Of a stretch of 64,000 nucleotides of DNA, positions 54,015-62,725 are shown one piece after another. The position numbers were made by a program, and so were the translations under genes. The notes below the pieces were generated by a model, which saw only the letters and a list, made by a program, of their open reading frames with translations, was not told the origin of the DNA and did no database searches. Source of the DNA: Galbibacter pacificus (GTDB lineage Bacteria > Bacteroidota > Bacteroidia > Flavobacteriales > Flavobacteriaceae); assembly GCF_029603165.1 (NCBI RefSeq), contig NZ_JAQSVC010000002.1, positions 620,001 to 684,000 on the forward strand. Direction: 5' to 3'. The stretch's first letter is position 1. Every line of letters starts with the position of its first letter.

Positions 54015-54173
54015 ATGTCTTTCAAAAAAATAATGTTTTCTGTTTTCGCCGTATTGCTTCTAGCTTCCACCCTTGTTTCATGCTCAAACGACAGTGTTGC
54101 AGACCAAGATGCCTTGTACAATAACCACCAAGGGGTCGATAAATCTAAAATTGAAATGCCGCCTAACGGGTAA
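54015..54173 (+). CDS. Small lipoprotein, array copy 2
   Basis: 52 residues, starting exactly 214 bp after copy 1. Signal ending LVSC (Cys 23), then SNDSVADQDALYNNHQGVDK and KIEMPPNG. It differs from copy 3 at only two residues (Met7, Ser44). The 55-bp spacers before copies 2 and 3 are also nearly identical, so the unit duplicated recently. Function unknown; it is likely a surface or periplasmic lipopeptide. Confidence 0.82.
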   Translation: MSFKKIMFSVFAVLLLASTLVSCSNDSVADQDALYNNHQGVDKSKIEMPPNG

Positions 54174-54228
54174 TTTGGACGTTTTATCCAGACTTATAAT
54201 TAACTATTCACCTAAAAAACCTAATATC

Positions 54229-54387
54229 ATGTCTTTCAAAAAAATAATATTTTCTGTTTTCGCCGTATTGCTTCTAGCTTCCACCCTTGTTTCGTGCTCA
54301 AACGACAGTGTTGCAGACCAAGATGCCTTGTACAATAATCACCAAGGGGTTGATAAGACTAAAATTGAAATGCCGCCTAACGGGTAA
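54229..54387 (+). CDS. Small lipoprotein, array copy 3
   Basis: 52 residues, starting exactly 214 bp after copy 2 and 50 of 52 identical to it (Ile7, Thr44). Same lipobox and mature end. The repeat homology stops at this copy's TAA; what follows differs from the spacers after copies 1 and 2, so the unit is gene plus downstream spacer. The next gene (membrane protein) starts about 80-100 bp on. Confidence 0.82.
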   Translation: MSFKKIIFSVFAVLLLASTLVSCSNDSVADQDALYNNHQGVDKTKIEMPPNG

Positions 54388-54413
54388 TTAATCATATACC
54401 CTTCTTGATTTAT

Positions 54414-54438
54414 TAAATTTGTGTTAAATATAGATTTG
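54414..54438 (+). promoter_or_regulatory. Two -7 elements before the membrane protein
   Basis: TAAATTTG (54414-54421) and TAGATTTG (54431-54438), both exact TAnnTTTG. The phrase ATTTGTGTATAT also occurs twice here (from 54434 and 54461). Confidence 0.45.
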
Positions 54439-54465
54439 TGTATATTTCTTTTATTCATTTAATTT

Positions 54466-55029
54466 GTGTATATCCAAATCTTTATAAAAGTGAATACTAA
54501 ATTAAAACCGAAAAAAAGTGATACCAATAAAAATGAGAGAGCCAAACTCATAAGCTTAGGGTCTGCGGTAGCGTTTTTTATAGCCATATCACCATATCTC
54601 TTTTATTTATATGAAAGCTTTCCGCTAGAACAAGTATGGGAAACTAAGCTGTACACTTTTAGTACTTCTTATTATTCGTCTTTATATATGGCTGCATGGA
54701 ACTTTATGAACAAGTTCGTGCCCCTTATGTTGCTTATTATATGGTTCTTTACCTGCAAACACTGGTGGTATCATGTTATACTCATTCCAATTAGCATGTA
54801 CGTTTTTCAATTGGTTAGTACCCTTAATGCCGATGTTAAATATGTAGACGAATTTGAAATATACTATATTATTCCTGTAATGATGATTGTTATCCCTATT
54901 GTATATCTTATCAGGCTTAAATTGTTTGACAAGATAGTCCACGGGATCGACCTTGATAAAATTGACAAAGAACTAAAGGAATATCAACAGAAAGAGACAT
55001 CCTCTAAAAAAGAAAACAAATTCTTTTAG
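54466..55029 (+). CDS. Four-helix membrane protein, paralogue of 51910-53127
   Basis: 187 residues from GTG 54466, or 179 from GTG 54490 (VNTKLKPKKSD); no ATG is available. Helices are SLGSAVAFFIAISPYLFYLY, FMNKFVPLMLLIIWFFTC, WYHVILIPISMYVFQLVSTL and IYYIIPVMMIVIPIVYLIRL, followed by a charged cytoplasmic tail. The Trp of VWETKLYTF corresponds to the TAG in the broken paralogue. Family unknown. It lies next to the lipoprotein array, the kind of neighbour a lipopeptide receptor or exporter could have, but this is only context. Confidence 0.7.
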   Translation: MYIQIFIKVNTKLKPKKSDTNKNERAKLISLGSAVAFFIAISPYLFYLYESFPLEQVWETKLYTFSTSYYSSLYMAAWNFMNKFVPLMLLIIWFFTCKHWWYHVILIPISMYVFQLVSTLNADVKYVDEFEIYYIIPVMMIVIPIVYLIRLKLFDKIVHGIDLDKIDKELKEYQQKETSSKKENKFF

Positions 55030-55045
55030 ACATAAAAAGTTTATT

Positions 55046-55053
55046 TACCTTTG
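55046..55053 (+). promoter_or_regulatory. Promoter -7 element of ald
   Basis: TACCTTTG matches TAnnTTTG, 17 bp before ATG 55071. Confidence 0.5.
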
Positions 55054-55070
55054 AGCTTTTAAGTGAAAAT

Positions 55071-56270
55071 ATGTCGTATCCTAATACTCCGTTTACCAAA
55101 CAGGAACTTATTCCTCAAGAGGAAACCCTGGAATTGCTAAAGCAAAAGGGAGAGTTATTTATTGGGATCCCTAAAGAAATTTCATATCAGGAAAACCGTG
55201 TTTGCCTTACCCCCGACGCCGTGAACGCTCTCACTGCCCATGGTCATCGAGTTATTATAGAGTCTAAAGCCGGTTTTGATGCTAATTATTCTGATGCCGA
55301 ATACAGTGAGGCCGGTGCAGAAATTACCACCGATACAAAAAAAGTATTCTCCTGCCCCATTATTTTAAAAGTGGAGCCTCCTTCTTTAAAAGAATTAGAA
55401 CTGATAAACCCGCAATCCATTCTTATTTCTGCGCTTCAAATAAAAACCAGGAGCAAAAAATATTTTGAAATCCTTGCCGGAAAAAGAATTACCGCCCTTG
55501 CATTTGAATTTATAAAAGATGAAGACGGCAATTATCCCGCTGTTAGGGCATTAAGTGAAATTGCCGGAACAGCTTCTGTTTTAATAGCCGCCGAACTTAT
55601 GACCAACGCCAATAGCGGTAACGGACTCATGTTCGGGAATATAACCGGGGTACCTCCTGTTGATGTTGTAATAATTGGTGCGGGCACCGTAGGGGAATTT
55701 GCCGCCAGGTCTGCAATAGGCTTGGGCGCAAATATTAAAATTTTCGACAATTCCATTACCCGGCTGCGTTGCATACAAAACAACCTTGGCAGGTCTTTGC
55801 ACACCTCTACCCTACAGCCAAAAAACCTTTTAAAAGCACTTAAACGTTGCGATGTGCTTATTGGTGCGGTAAGGGGAATAGATAGGGCACCTATTGTAGT
55901 TACCGAAACCATGGTTAAAAACATGAAGAAAGGAGCCGTAATTATAGATGTAAGCATTGATATGGGTGGATGTATTGAAACCAGTGAAGTTACCTCGCAC
56001 GATAAGCCAACCTTTATCAAACATGGGGTTATACATTATTCTGTGCCAAATATCCCTGCCCGGTATGCCAGGACCGCTTCGGTTTCCCTGAGCAATATTT
56101 TTACTCCTTATTTATTAAAAATTGGTGAAGATGGCGGTTTGGAACAATCCCTCCGCTTTGACAAAGGCCTGAGAAACGGACTTTATTTTTACCACGGAAT
56201 TCTAACGAGCAAGTCGGTTGCAGAGTGGTTTGACCTCTCGCACCGCGATATAAATCTTTTGATATTTTAA
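55071..56270 (+). CDS. ald: Alanine dehydrogenase
   Basis: 399 residues, slightly longer than typical (about 370). N-terminal pyruvate/alanine-binding domain with GIPKEISYQENRVCLTPDAV (about 33-52) and ESKAGFDANYSDAEYSEAGA. NAD-binding motif VVIIGAGTVGEFAARSAIGL is near 201-220. GAVIIDVSIDMGGCIETSEV and HYSVPNIPARYARTAS follow. It deaminates L-alanine to pyruvate plus ammonia. The family is shared with transhydrogenase alpha subunits; the alanine assignment fits neighbours and length. The DUF4258-like gene starts 7 bp downstream. Confidence 0.87.
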   Translation: MSYPNTPFTKQELIPQEETLELLKQKGELFIGIPKEISYQENRVCLTPDAVNALTAHGHRVIIESKAGFDANYSDAEYSEAGAEITTDTKKVFSCPIILKVEPPSLKELELINPQSILISALQIKTRSKKYFEILAGKRITALAFEFIKDEDGNYPAVRALSEIAGTASVLIAAELMTNANSGNGLMFGNITGVPPVDVVIIGAGTVGEFAARSAIGLGANIKIFDNSITRLRCIQNNLGRSLHTSTLQPKNLLKALKRCDVLIGAVRGIDRAPIVVTETMVKNMKKGAVIIDVSIDMGGCIETSEVTSHDKPTFIKHGVIHYSVPNIPARYARTASVSLSNIFTPYLLKIGEDGGLEQSLRFDKGLRNGLYFYHGILTSKSVAEWFDLSHRDINLLIF

Positions 56271-56277
56271 AATTACT

Positions 56278-56670
56278 ATGCCTTTATTAAAAAGAATCGG
56301 GTTCTATCTTATAGGTTTTGCCATCGGGCTAATATTTCTTGCTTATTTCTTTCGGGAAAAACGCTCGGAGTTTTGCTACCTTCCAAATTGTAGGACCCTA
56401 AAAGCCATTAGAACGCAAGAAAAAATAGATTTTTCCCCAATGATGCAACAATTATTGGACAACAACACCATTTCAAAAGAACAAATAGATTCGGTACTAA
56501 CAAATGGCAAAGTAAATTTTTCCAAAAGTGAAGTCGACAGGACCCAGGATCTTTCCCAAGAAAAATGCAGCACTTATTTTATTGATGGAAAGGTGAACAA
56601 CGAACCCATTGAACTTGTTGTGAAAAATTGCCGTTTTCAGGCTGAAATCATCCGTATTAACAAAAAGTGA
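56278..56670 (+). CDS. DUF4258-like membrane-anchored protein
   Basis: 130 residues. N-terminal membrane helix (IGFYLIGFAIGLIFLAYFF), then a small domain with two Cys pairs (FCYLPNCR and the later KCSTYF, VVKNCRF). The end CSTYFIDGKVNNEPIELVVK is reminiscent of DUF4258. It is 7 bp after ald on the same strand, so co-transcribed. Role unknown; the Cys spacing suggests a disulfide-bonded exported domain. Confidence 0.7.
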   Translation: MPLLKRIGFYLIGFAIGLIFLAYFFREKRSEFCYLPNCRTLKAIRTQEKIDFSPMMQQLLDNNTISKEQIDSVLTNGKVNFSKSEVDRTQDLSQEKCSTYFIDGKVNNEPIELVVKNCRFQAEIIRINKK

Positions 56671-56710
56671 TTTTTTAAGGTTTCATGAAATATAAATCTT
56701 GAAGAAGCAT

Positions 56711-56746
56711 AAAAAAAACGCCACAAATAAGCAATATCTGTGGCGT
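56711..56746 (-). terminator. Terminator of the proline dehydrogenase gene
   Basis: ACGCCACA (56718-56725) pairs with TGTGGCGT (56739-56746). On the minus strand the stem is followed by an eight-T tract. It lies just past the stop at 56771. Confidence 0.8.
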
Positions 56747-56770
56747 AACAGCATGTTTTTTACTAAAAAA

Positions 56771-57937
56771 CTATAATTTTCTTCGTTTTCTTTCAGCAGA
56801 GAGTAGGCTTAATTCCCTTGTGGTCTGTCCTGCCACCGAGGTATTTTCTTCTGCCCTTCTAATTAAATATGGCATTACGTCGCGCACTGGTCCAAACGGC
56901 AAATATTTGGCCACATTGTATGCTTTGTGAGCCAAATTATAACTTATATGGTCGCTCATTCCATATAATTGGCCAAACCATACCCGAGAATCGTTCTTGG
57001 CTATACCTTTTTCCTCCATGATGTTTAGTACCAGCATGGTACTGTCTTCGTTATGGGTACCTAAAAATAGGTGCATGGTATCAAGATGCTCCATTATATA
57101 ATGAACAGCATTGTTAAAGTTGTCATCGGTTTCCTTTTTGGAAGCACAAATTGGCGTTGCATAGCCCATTTCTTCGGCACGGTCGTTTTCCTTTTCCATA
57201 TAGGCACCGCGAACAAACTTCATCCCGATGATAAAACCTTCTTCTTTTGCCCTTTTGTGCAATTCCTTTAAATAATCCAATCGGTCCCAACGATATAATT
57301 GAAGCGTGTTGTAAACAACTGGTTTTTCTTTGTTGTACTTGCGCATCATTTCTTCAACTATGTCATCGGCGGCAATTTGCATCCAGCTTTCTTCTGCATC
57401 AATAAGCAAGGCCACGTTAAGCTCGTATGCTTTCTTACAAACAGTATCAAAACGGAACACAATCCTTTCCCATTCTTCTTTTTCTTCTGAAGTTAATTTT
57501 TCTCCGGTACCGACTTTTACATAAAGATCGAAACGCCCCATGGCCGTTGGTTTAAAAACAGCATACGGGATAGCCTCTTTTTCGTTAACAAAATCAATAA
57601 GCTTTAAGGTTCGCGCCACCACGGCATCAAATTGTTCTTCGGTTTCTTTCCCTTCAACAGAATAATCCAAAACAGAACATACCCCAGCGGTATACAGTGC
57701 ATCGACCGTTTTCATGCAATCCAGCTCGCTTACGCCCCCACAAAAATGATCGAAAACTGTTGCCCGTATTAAACCATCAACGGGCAAATGTGCCTTAATG
57801 GCAAAATTGGTCACGACCGTACCAATTCTTACCAAAGGTTGGTGGGCAATCATTTTAAACAAAAAATAAGCTCTTTCGAGCTCAGAATCGCTTTTTAGTT
57901 GAAAAGCGATCTCCGTATTATCAAAAAAGTTTTTCAT
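56771..57937 (-). CDS. Proline dehydrogenase
   Basis: 388 residues, the size of the monofunctional enzyme rather than PutA fusions. TIM-barrel with FAD/substrate residues visible in VALLIDAEESWMQ near 182-194, NTLQLYRWDRLDYLKELH near 212, and KFVRGAYMEKENDRAEEMGY near 243-262. The C-terminal YLIRRAEENTSVAGQ carries the substrate-binding Arg pair. It oxidises proline to pyrroline-5-carboxylate and feeds electrons to quinone. P5C dehydrogenase is elsewhere. Confidence 0.93.
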   Translation of the reverse strand: MKNFFDNTEIAFQLKSDSELERAYFLFKMIAHQPLVRIGTVVTNFAIKAHLPVDGLIRATVFDHFCGGVSELDCMKTVDALYTAGVCSVLDYSVEGKETEEQFDAVVARTLKLIDFVNEKEAIPYAVFKPTAMGRFDLYVKVGTGEKLTSEEKEEWERIVFRFDTVCKKAYELNVALLIDAEESWMQIAADDIVEEMMRKYNKEKPVVYNTLQLYRWDRLDYLKELHKRAKEEGFIIGMKFVRGAYMEKENDRAEEMGYATPICASKKETDDNFNNAVHYIMEHLDTMHLFLGTHNEDSTMLVLNIMEEKGIAKNDSRVWFGQLYGMSDHISYNLAHKAYNVAKYLPFGPVRDVMPYLIRRAEENTSVAGQTTRELSLLSAERKRRKL

Positions 57938-58042
57938 TTAATAAACCGCTATAAATTTTTGCAAATATACTGTTAGAAAATCTACATTTTTACATGAAAA
58001 ACCCGTTATTTTGCTATCAAATAAAAATTTATTTTCAATTCA

Positions 58043-59113
58043 ATGTTAAATTCCATATCAGGCACGGGCAGCCAAGTACATTTTGGCGATAAAGCATACA
58101 AAAAATTAAACCAACTTTTGGAAACTAAAAATTATTCAAAGGTTTTTCTATTGGTCGACGAAAACACACATGCCCAATGTTTGCCCCCTTTTTTAGAGAA
58201 ACTGGAAAATGCATATGATATTGAAATTATAGAAATACAATCTGGCGAAGAATACAAGCAAATCGAGACCTGTAGCCAGGTTTGGCAAGCAATATCCGAT
58301 CTTGGCGGCGACAGAAAGTCGTTGCTCATAAACCTTGGCGGCGGCGTGGTAACCGACCTTGGCGGGTTTGTTGGCGCAACCTATATGCGGGGGATCGACT
58401 TTTTAAATATTCCCACAACGCTTTTGGCTATGGTAGATGCGTCGGTAGGCGGAAAAACGGGAGTAGATTTAGGTGTTTTGAAAAATCAGGTCGGCGTTAT
58501 CATCAACCCGGTCATGGTTATAGTAGATACCGAATATTTAAGCACTTTACCGCAAAACCACCTCCGAAGCGGACTGGCAGAAATGCTAAAACACGGCCTT
58601 ATTTATGATGAAGCATACTGGAAGCAGTTACAAAACATGGACCAGTTAACGCTAGAAGATCTCGATACACTTATCCATCGATCTGTTGTAATTAAAAATG
58701 AAGTGGTTACCAAAGACCCCCGCGAAAACAACTTGAGGAAAATACTTAATTACGGGCATACGCTCGGGCATGCCATAGAATCGTACTTTCTACAGTCGGA
58801 AGATAAAACAACTTTGCTACACGGAGAAGCAATTGCCATTGGAATGATTATGGAAACTTATCTTTCTGCCCAGCTCACCAAATTTCCTGAAGATAAATTA
58901 AACGCTATTAAAGCAACTTTTCTTCATTATTTCGATAAGGTTAAAATTAACACAGACGACATGGAAACCATTATCGGGCTGATGAAATTCGACAAGAAAA
59001 ATGCGCATGGAAATATCAATTTTGTCCTTTTGGAAGACATTTCAAAACCCGTTCTGGACATACAAGCAAGCAAAGACCTTATAATCAAATCTTTGGAATA
59101 CTATAAAAATTAA
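58043..59113 (+). CDS. aroB: 3-Dehydroquinate synthase
   Basis: 356 residues. NAD-binding and active-site segments: SGEEYKQIETC near 66, LINLGGGVVTDLGGFVGATY near 95-114, TTLLAMVDASVGGKTGVDLG near 126-145, LKHGLIYDEAYW near 186, and metal ligand HTLGHAIESYF near 249-259. It makes 3-dehydroquinate in the shikimate pathway. Length is normal. It is divergent from the proline dehydrogenase gene across a 105-bp gap. Confidence 0.95.
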   Translation: MLNSISGTGSQVHFGDKAYKKLNQLLETKNYSKVFLLVDENTHAQCLPPFLEKLENAYDIEIIEIQSGEEYKQIETCSQVWQAISDLGGDRKSLLINLGGGVVTDLGGFVGATYMRGIDFLNIPTTLLAMVDASVGGKTGVDLGVLKNQVGVIINPVMVIVDTEYLSTLPQNHLRSGLAEMLKHGLIYDEAYWKQLQNMDQLTLEDLDTLIHRSVVIKNEVVTKDPRENNLRKILNYGHTLGHAIESYFLQSEDKTTLLHGEAIAIGMIMETYLSAQLTKFPEDKLNAIKATFLHYFDKVKINTDDMETIIGLMKFDKKNAHGNINFVLLEDISKPVLDIQASKDLIIKSLEYYKN

Positions 59114-59199
59114 TTTTTTTTCTTGTGTATTAAAAAAATTTAATGACTTTTGTTTCTGTATTTTATAGAATTTAATGAGTTGTTTTTTAAACTCCGTGT

Positions 59200-59245
59200 A
59201 TGTAAATATCAGGAAGTCGTATTTACATGTATCTCGTAGAACGAG
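59200..59245. other. Inverted repeats in the aroB-speA gap
   Basis: In the 296-bp gap 59114-59409, ATGTAAATA (59200-59208) is inverted as TATTTACAT (59220-59228), and CTCGT-AGA-ACGAG (59233-59245) is a short hairpin. No ORF or promoter match was found. The rest of the gap is plain AT-rich sequence. Confidence 0.5.
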
Positions 59246-59409
59246 GTCTCGGTTCTTAAATTTAGCTTCCAAAACCATCATAAAAAACAGGGCCGTACAA
59301 CCTATGGCTTATCTCCCTGCCTATTTGCGTATTTGAACAGAAATGCTATTTATAACATAAATTTAAATTAAAATAAATATCATTTTTTTAATATTACAAA
59401 AAAGCAACT

Positions 59410-60810
59410 ATGAAGACGAAGTATTTCGATCTTATAGATCAAACTTATTATTTTCCACAGGAAGAATTTACACTAGACGATAACGACCATTTAAAATTTC
59501 ATGATATCGACCTTATGGGGCTGGTAGAAAAATATGGAGCGCCGTTAAAGTTTACCTATTTGCCACAAATATCCAACAATATAAAAAGAGCACAATATTG
59601 GTTTAAAAATGCCATTGAAAAACACAATTATCAAGGAAATTACCATTATTGTTATTGCACAAAAAGCTCTCATTTTAGCCACGTGCTCAACGAGGCGTTG
59701 AAAAACAACATCCATATCGAGACTTCTTCTGCTTTTGATATCGACATTGTAAAGAGCCTTATTGCCCAAGGCAAGATCAACAAGAACAATTACATTCTTT
59801 GCAATGGTTTTAAAAGAGATAAATACATAGAAAACATTGCCGAGCTTATAAATGGCTCGCATAAAAAATGCATTCCCATTATTGATAATTATGAAGAGCT
59901 CAACCTTTTAGACGAAGCCATAAACGAGTCTTTTAACGTGGGTATCAGGATTGCATCGGAAGAAGAGCCGAAGTTTGAATTTTATACCAGCCGATTGGGC
60001 ATTGGTTATAAAAATATTGTCCCTTTTTACAATCGCGAGATCAAAGATAATAAAAAAGTAAAACTTAAAATGCTTCACTTTTTTATCAATACCGGAATTC
60101 GCGATACGGCCTATTATTGGAACGAGCTCTTAAAATGCTTAAAGGTTTACATTCAATTAAGGAAAATATGCCCAACGGTAGATTCATTGAATATTGGCGG
60201 CGGCTTCCCCATAAAAAATTCATTGGCTTTTGAGTACGACTATGAATATATGGTAAACGAGATTATCTATCAAATAAAAACCGCCTGCGACGAGGCCGAA
60301 GTTCCCGTTCCGAATATTTTTACGGAATTTGGCAGCTTTACCGTTGGCGAAAGTGGCGGTGCCATTTACGAGGTACTGTACCAAAAACAACAAAACGACC
60401 GGGAAAAATGGAACATGATAAACTCTTCCTTCATTACAACCCTTCCCGATAGTTGGGCCATAAGCAAGCGTTTTATCATGCTTGCCATTAACCGCTGGAA
60501 CGATGAGTACGAAAGGGTATTATTGGGTGGTTTAACGTGCGATAGCGACGATTATTACAATTCCGAGCAAAACATGAACGCCATCTATCTGCCAAAATAC
60601 AGCAGGGCAAAACCCTTGTATATCGGCTTTTTCAACACTGGGGCCTACCAAGAAACCATTGGAGGATTTGGCGGTTTACAACACTGTTTAATTCCATCGC
60701 CCAAACATGTCCTTATCGACAAGGACGATGAAGGAAACATAACGACCAAACTTTTTTCTGAACAACAAACTGCAAACGACTTTTTAAAAATTTTAGGTTA
60801 CGATGAATAA
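59410..60810 (+). CDS. speA: Arginine decarboxylase (PLP type III fold)
   Basis: 466 residues, shorter than E. coli SpeA. PLP lysine is in YHYCYCTKSSHFSHVLNE near 76-93. The glycine phosphate-binding loop is LNIGGGFPI near 260-268, and a C-terminal active-site Cys-Asp lies in LGGLTCDSDDYYN near 375. Decarboxylates arginine to agmatine. It overlaps speB by 8 bp, and the next gene is an agmatinase, supporting arginine rather than ornithine as substrate; diaminopimelate is unlikely. It opens a polyamine operon. Confidence 0.87.
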   Translation: MKTKYFDLIDQTYYFPQEEFTLDDNDHLKFHDIDLMGLVEKYGAPLKFTYLPQISNNIKRAQYWFKNAIEKHNYQGNYHYCYCTKSSHFSHVLNEALKNNIHIETSSAFDIDIVKSLIAQGKINKNNYILCNGFKRDKYIENIAELINGSHKKCIPIIDNYEELNLLDEAINESFNVGIRIASEEEPKFEFYTSRLGIGYKNIVPFYNREIKDNKKVKLKMLHFFINTGIRDTAYYWNELLKCLKVYIQLRKICPTVDSLNIGGGFPIKNSLAFEYDYEYMVNEIIYQIKTACDEAEVPVPNIFTEFGSFTVGESGGAIYEVLYQKQQNDREKWNMINSSFITTLPDSWAISKRFIMLAINRWNDEYERVLLGGLTCDSDDYYNSEQNMNAIYLPKYSRAKPLYIGFFNTGAYQETIGGFGGLQHCLIPSPKHVLIDKDDEGNITTKLFSEQQTANDFLKILGYDE

Positions 60811-61690
60811 GAAAAATTACGCAGGAATACCAGATAAATACGCTCGGCTAGACGATGCTAAAGTGGTATTGATACCTGTACCATACGATGGAACCAGTAC
60901 TTGGCAAAAAGGAGCAGATAAAGGCCCCGAAGCCTTTTTACACGCTTCTGAGAACATGGAACTTTTTGATATTGAAACGCGTAGCGAACCCTACAAAAAG
61001 GGAGTTTACCTAGCACCGCCCGTTACAGAGAACAGCACTCCTGAAAAAATGGTGGATACGGTACACAAAATTGCAAAAAACTATATCAAGCAAGATAAAT
61101 TTGTAACCCTTTTTGGAGGCGAACATTCTATTTCCATAGGCTCCATAAGGGCCTTTAATGAATGTTTTGACGATTTAACCGTTTTACAGATAGATGCCCA
61201 TGCCGACCTCAGGGAAGAATACGAAGGCAGTAAATGCAACCATGCCTGCGCCGTATATGAAGCCAGCCAACACACAAAACTGATTCAAGTAGGCATTAGA
61301 AGTATGGATATTTCTGAAGTCGTTAATATGGTCGAGGAACAAACCTATTTTGCCGAAGATATCAACCAAGATGATGAATGGGTAAACGATTCCATTAACC
61401 AAATGACAGAAAATGTGTTTATTACCATAGACCTGGATGCCTTCGACCCTTCCATCCTCCCCTCTACCGGAACCCCGGAACCGGGCGGGTTACTGTGGTA
61501 TGAAACGCTGGATTATTTAAAAAAGGTTTTCAAAAAGAAAAACGTAGTTGGTTTTGACATTGTAGAGCTTTGCCCCAATAAAGACGAAAAATCTTCCGAT
61601 TTTTTAGCCGCAAAGTTGTATTATAAAATGCTAGCATATAAATTTAAGTACACAAACACAAAAAATCAAGAAGACGATGACGAAGCATAA
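60803..61690 (+). CDS. speB: Agmatinase
   Basis: 295 residues of the ureohydrolase family. Mn-binding motifs: LFGGEHSISIG near 101-111, LQIDAHADLREEYEG near 132-146 (DAHAD) and ITIDLDAFDPSILP near 208-221. SNHACAVYEA-like KCNHACAVYEA follows. It converts agmatine to putrescine plus urea. It overlaps speA at its 5' end (8 bp) and the DHS-like gene at its 3' end (14 bp), so the three genes are tightly coupled. Confidence 0.92.
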   Translation: MNKKNYAGIPDKYARLDDAKVVLIPVPYDGTSTWQKGADKGPEAFLHASENMELFDIETRSEPYKKGVYLAPPVTENSTPEKMVDTVHKIAKNYIKQDKFVTLFGGEHSISIGSIRAFNECFDDLTVLQIDAHADLREEYEGSKCNHACAVYEASQHTKLIQVGIRSMDISEVVNMVEEQTYFAEDINQDDEWVNDSINQMTENVFITIDLDAFDPSILPSTGTPEPGGLLWYETLDYLKKVFKKKNVVGFDIVELCPNKDEKSSDFLAAKLYYKMLAYKFKYTNTKNQEDDDEA

Positions 61691-62654
61691 AGGGGCCATC
61701 TCCAATTTTATAGAAAAATATTACCTGCATTTTAATGCCGCAGCACTTGTAGATGCCGCAAAAGCCTACGAAGCGCAACTAAACGGGGGCGCTAAAATGA
61801 TGGTAACCCTGGCAGGGGCCATGAGTACCGGGGAACTTGGGAAAATTTTTGCAGAAATGATCCGTCAAGACAAAGTGCAAATTATATCGTGTACAGGTGC
61901 CAACCTTGAAGAAGATATTATGAATTTGGTGGCGCATTCTCATTACAAGCGGGTACCCAATTACAGAGACCTTACGCCAAAGGAAGAATGGGCATTGCTC
62001 GAAAAAGGCCTCAATAGGGTTACCGATACGTGTATTCCCGAAGAAGAAGCTTTTAGGAGATTGCAAAAGCATATTTTTAAAATCTGGAAAGATACCGAAG
62101 CAAAAGGTGAGCGTTATTTTCCGCATGAATACATGTACAAAATGCTATTATCAGGTGTTTTGGAAGAATATTACGAAATAGATCTAAAAGATTCCTGGAT
62201 GTATGCCGCCGCCGAAAAGAATTTACCCATTGTGGTTCCCGGATGGGAAGATAGTACCATGGGGAATATCTTTGCTTCCTATGTAATGAAAGGCGAATTG
62301 AAAGCCTCGACCATGAAAAGCGGTATTGAATATATGGGCTATTTGGCAGATTGGTACATAAAAAATTCTGATAAAGGAATTGGGTTCTTCCAAATTGGAG
62401 GCGGAATTGCCGGAGATTTCCCTATTTGTGTGGTGCCAATGTTGTACCAAGACATGGAAATGGAGGACATTCCGTTTTGGAGCTACTTTTGCCAGATATC
62501 CGATTCTACAACCAGTTACGGGTCGTATTCCGGAGCTGTGCCAAATGAAAAAATTACATGGGGTAAGTTGGACATCGATACGCCAAAATTCATCATAGAA
62601 TCTGATGCTACCATTGTGGCACCGTTAATTTTTGCATATCTTCTCGATATGTAA
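61677..62654 (+). CDS. Deoxyhypusine synthase-like NAD enzyme
   Basis: 325 residues. NAD site segments MVTLAGAMSTGELGKIFAEM near 42-61 and ISCTGANLEEDIMNLVAHSH near 74-93. The catalytic lysine motif NEKITWGKLD is near 295-304. It resembles eukaryotic deoxyhypusine synthase, but bacteria lack eIF5A. In the bacterial branch, homospermidine-type products or other aminobutyl transfers are possible. Directly downstream of speA-speB (14-bp overlap), it likely uses putrescine or spermidine made by them. Product unproven. Confidence 0.85.
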   Translation: MTKHKGAISNFIEKYYLHFNAAALVDAAKAYEAQLNGGAKMMVTLAGAMSTGELGKIFAEMIRQDKVQIISCTGANLEEDIMNLVAHSHYKRVPNYRDLTPKEEWALLEKGLNRVTDTCIPEEEAFRRLQKHIFKIWKDTEAKGERYFPHEYMYKMLLSGVLEEYYEIDLKDSWMYAAAEKNLPIVVPGWEDSTMGNIFASYVMKGELKASTMKSGIEYMGYLADWYIKNSDKGIGFFQIGGGIAGDFPICVVPMLYQDMEMEDIPFWSYFCQISDSTTSYGSYSGAVPNEKITWGKLDIDTPKFIIESDATIVAPLIFAYLLDM

Positions 62655-62725
62655 TTAAAAATGTTTCAGAAAACAAAAAAATATCTATTTTTAAAATATA
62701 CTAACCTACATTAATTATCAACAAT

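Noticed and set aside
61677-62654. True deoxyhypusine synthase for eIF5A
   Set aside because: Bacteria lack eIF5A, and the polyamine operon context favours another product.
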